Below are positions 63,774-64,000 of a stretch of 64,000 nucleotides of DNA, in pieces. Source of the stretch: an uncultured Pseudomonadota bacterium (GTDB taxonomy: Bacteria > Pseudomonadota > Gammaproteobacteria > Steroidobacterales > Steroidobacteraceae). The stretch spans positions 16,198 through 80,197 of the forward strand of contig CADEFQ010000003.1 of the NCBI GenBank assembly GCA_902826635.1. The letters are read 5' to 3'. Each line of letters starts with the position of its first letter. The stretch's first letter is position 1. Both the position numbers and the translations under genes were made by a program. A model generated the notes under the pieces. That model was not told where the DNA came from. It did no database searches and worked only from the letters and a program-made list of their open reading frames with translations.

Positions 63774-63789
63774 CTGTACAGACATACAG
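63774..63789 (+). promoter_or_regulatory. LexA (SOS) box
   Basis: CTGTACAGACATACAG: exact CTGT-N8-ACAG operator as in E. coli-type SOS genes. Overlaps the predicted start of lexA transcription; implies autoregulation. Confidence 0.92.
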
Positions 63790-63815
63790 TTTCCCCTGAA
63801 ACCAGGCAGGACCCC

Positions 63816-64000
63816 ATGTCAGACCTCACGCCCCGCCAGACCGAGATCCTCCGTCTCATCCAGCGCACCATGGCTGAAACCGGCATGCCGCCCACCCGTG
63901 CGGAGATCGCCGCCGAGCTTGGTTTTCGCTCCGCCAATGCCGCCGAAGAGCATCTGCGCGCACTTGCCCGCAAAGGGGTGATCGCGCTGATCCCCGGCAC
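63816..64000 (+). CDS. lexA: SOS repressor LexA, N-terminal part
   Basis: First 61 codons of LexA, cut by the window end. Start [16 protein letters not shown] and winged-helix DNA-binding segment [20 protein letters not shown] (24-43) then [14 protein letters not shown] match LexA of gammaproteobacteria. Preceded by its own SOS box. The protease domain lies outside the window. Confidence 0.96.
   Translation, partial: MSDLTPRQTEILRLIQRTMAETGMPPTRAEIAAELGFRSANAAEEHLRALARKGVIALIPG

Larger units (their letters stand above)
63425..63815. other. Non-coding region between lipoprotein gene and lexA
   Basis: 391 bases without a credible gene. From left to right: leader and presumed promoter of the lipoprotein gene (minus strand, no clear -35/-10 read); a stem GTGTCGG/CCGACAC (63556-63575) followed on the minus strand by TTTTGT; a 140-bp inverted-repeat element (63580-63719); the lexA promoter and SOS box (63740-63789). 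Confidence 0.8.

Overview
The window is about 67% G+C, densely coded and free of rRNA, tRNA, CRISPR arrays and insertion sequences. It carries an LPS/lipoprotein-export block, a polar-type flagellar regulon with sigma-54 and sigma-28 promoters, FleQ- and FleR-like activators, FlhF/FlhG, MotC/MotD and FipA, and the rne-rluC-maf-yceD-rpmF-plsX-fabH order. Together these point to a motile, high-G+C gammaproteobacterium of the Pseudomonas/Xanthomonadales/Nevskiales type; species cannot be read from the sequence.

Layout. 1-10.9 kb: envelope biogenesis, with two tandem LolC/E permeases and LolD (lipoprotein release), a DUF2062 gene, a ComEC with an eroded C-terminal domain, then an overlapping operon exbB-exbD-msbA-lpxK-(Trm112-like)-kdsB-rarD (lipid A/Kdo synthesis and export). 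10.8-50.7 kb: osmC, then an almost unbroken flagellar island. flgA and flgM-flgN point left; flgBCDEFGHIJKL-fliC-fliD-flaG-fliS-pilZ-fleQ-fleR-fliEFGHIJK-fliLMNOPQR-flhB-flhA-flhF-flhG-fliA-motC-motD-fipA and two HDOD genes point right. 50.8-58.5 kb: a low-molecular-weight phosphatase, RNase E, and the rluC/maf/yceD/rpmF/plsX/fabH housekeeping cluster. 58.5-64 kb: assorted genes (DUF4153 membrane protein, PIG-L deacetylase, patatin, a small conserved protein, RidA, an OprI/Lpp-like lipoprotein) and the start of lexA with its SOS box.

Regulation that can be read directly: sigma-54 (-24/-12) elements before flgB, the fleR-like gene and fliL; sigma-28 elements before flgM, fliC and the HDOD pair; a LexA box before lexA. 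This fits a cascade in which the FleQ/FleR-like activators with RpoN switch on basal-body, hook and export genes, FliA is released from FlgM after hook completion, and FliA then drives filament and late genes.

Most unusual points: both sigma-54 activators lack their N-terminal regulatory domains and no FleS kinase is present; the fleQ-like ribosome binding site lies in one arm of a long inverted repeat; the island holds no che genes although FliM keeps its CheY-binding peptide; ComEC has lost most of its metal-binding motif; a 140-bp non-coding element with 26-bp inverted ends lies before lexA; a fragment of a PIG-L gene lies about 1.3 kb from the intact copy; and two genes have -10 elements so close to the start codon that their mRNAs should be leaderless. 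I found no wholly unknown multi-gene system; the novelty lies in the rewired flagellar control and these small elements.
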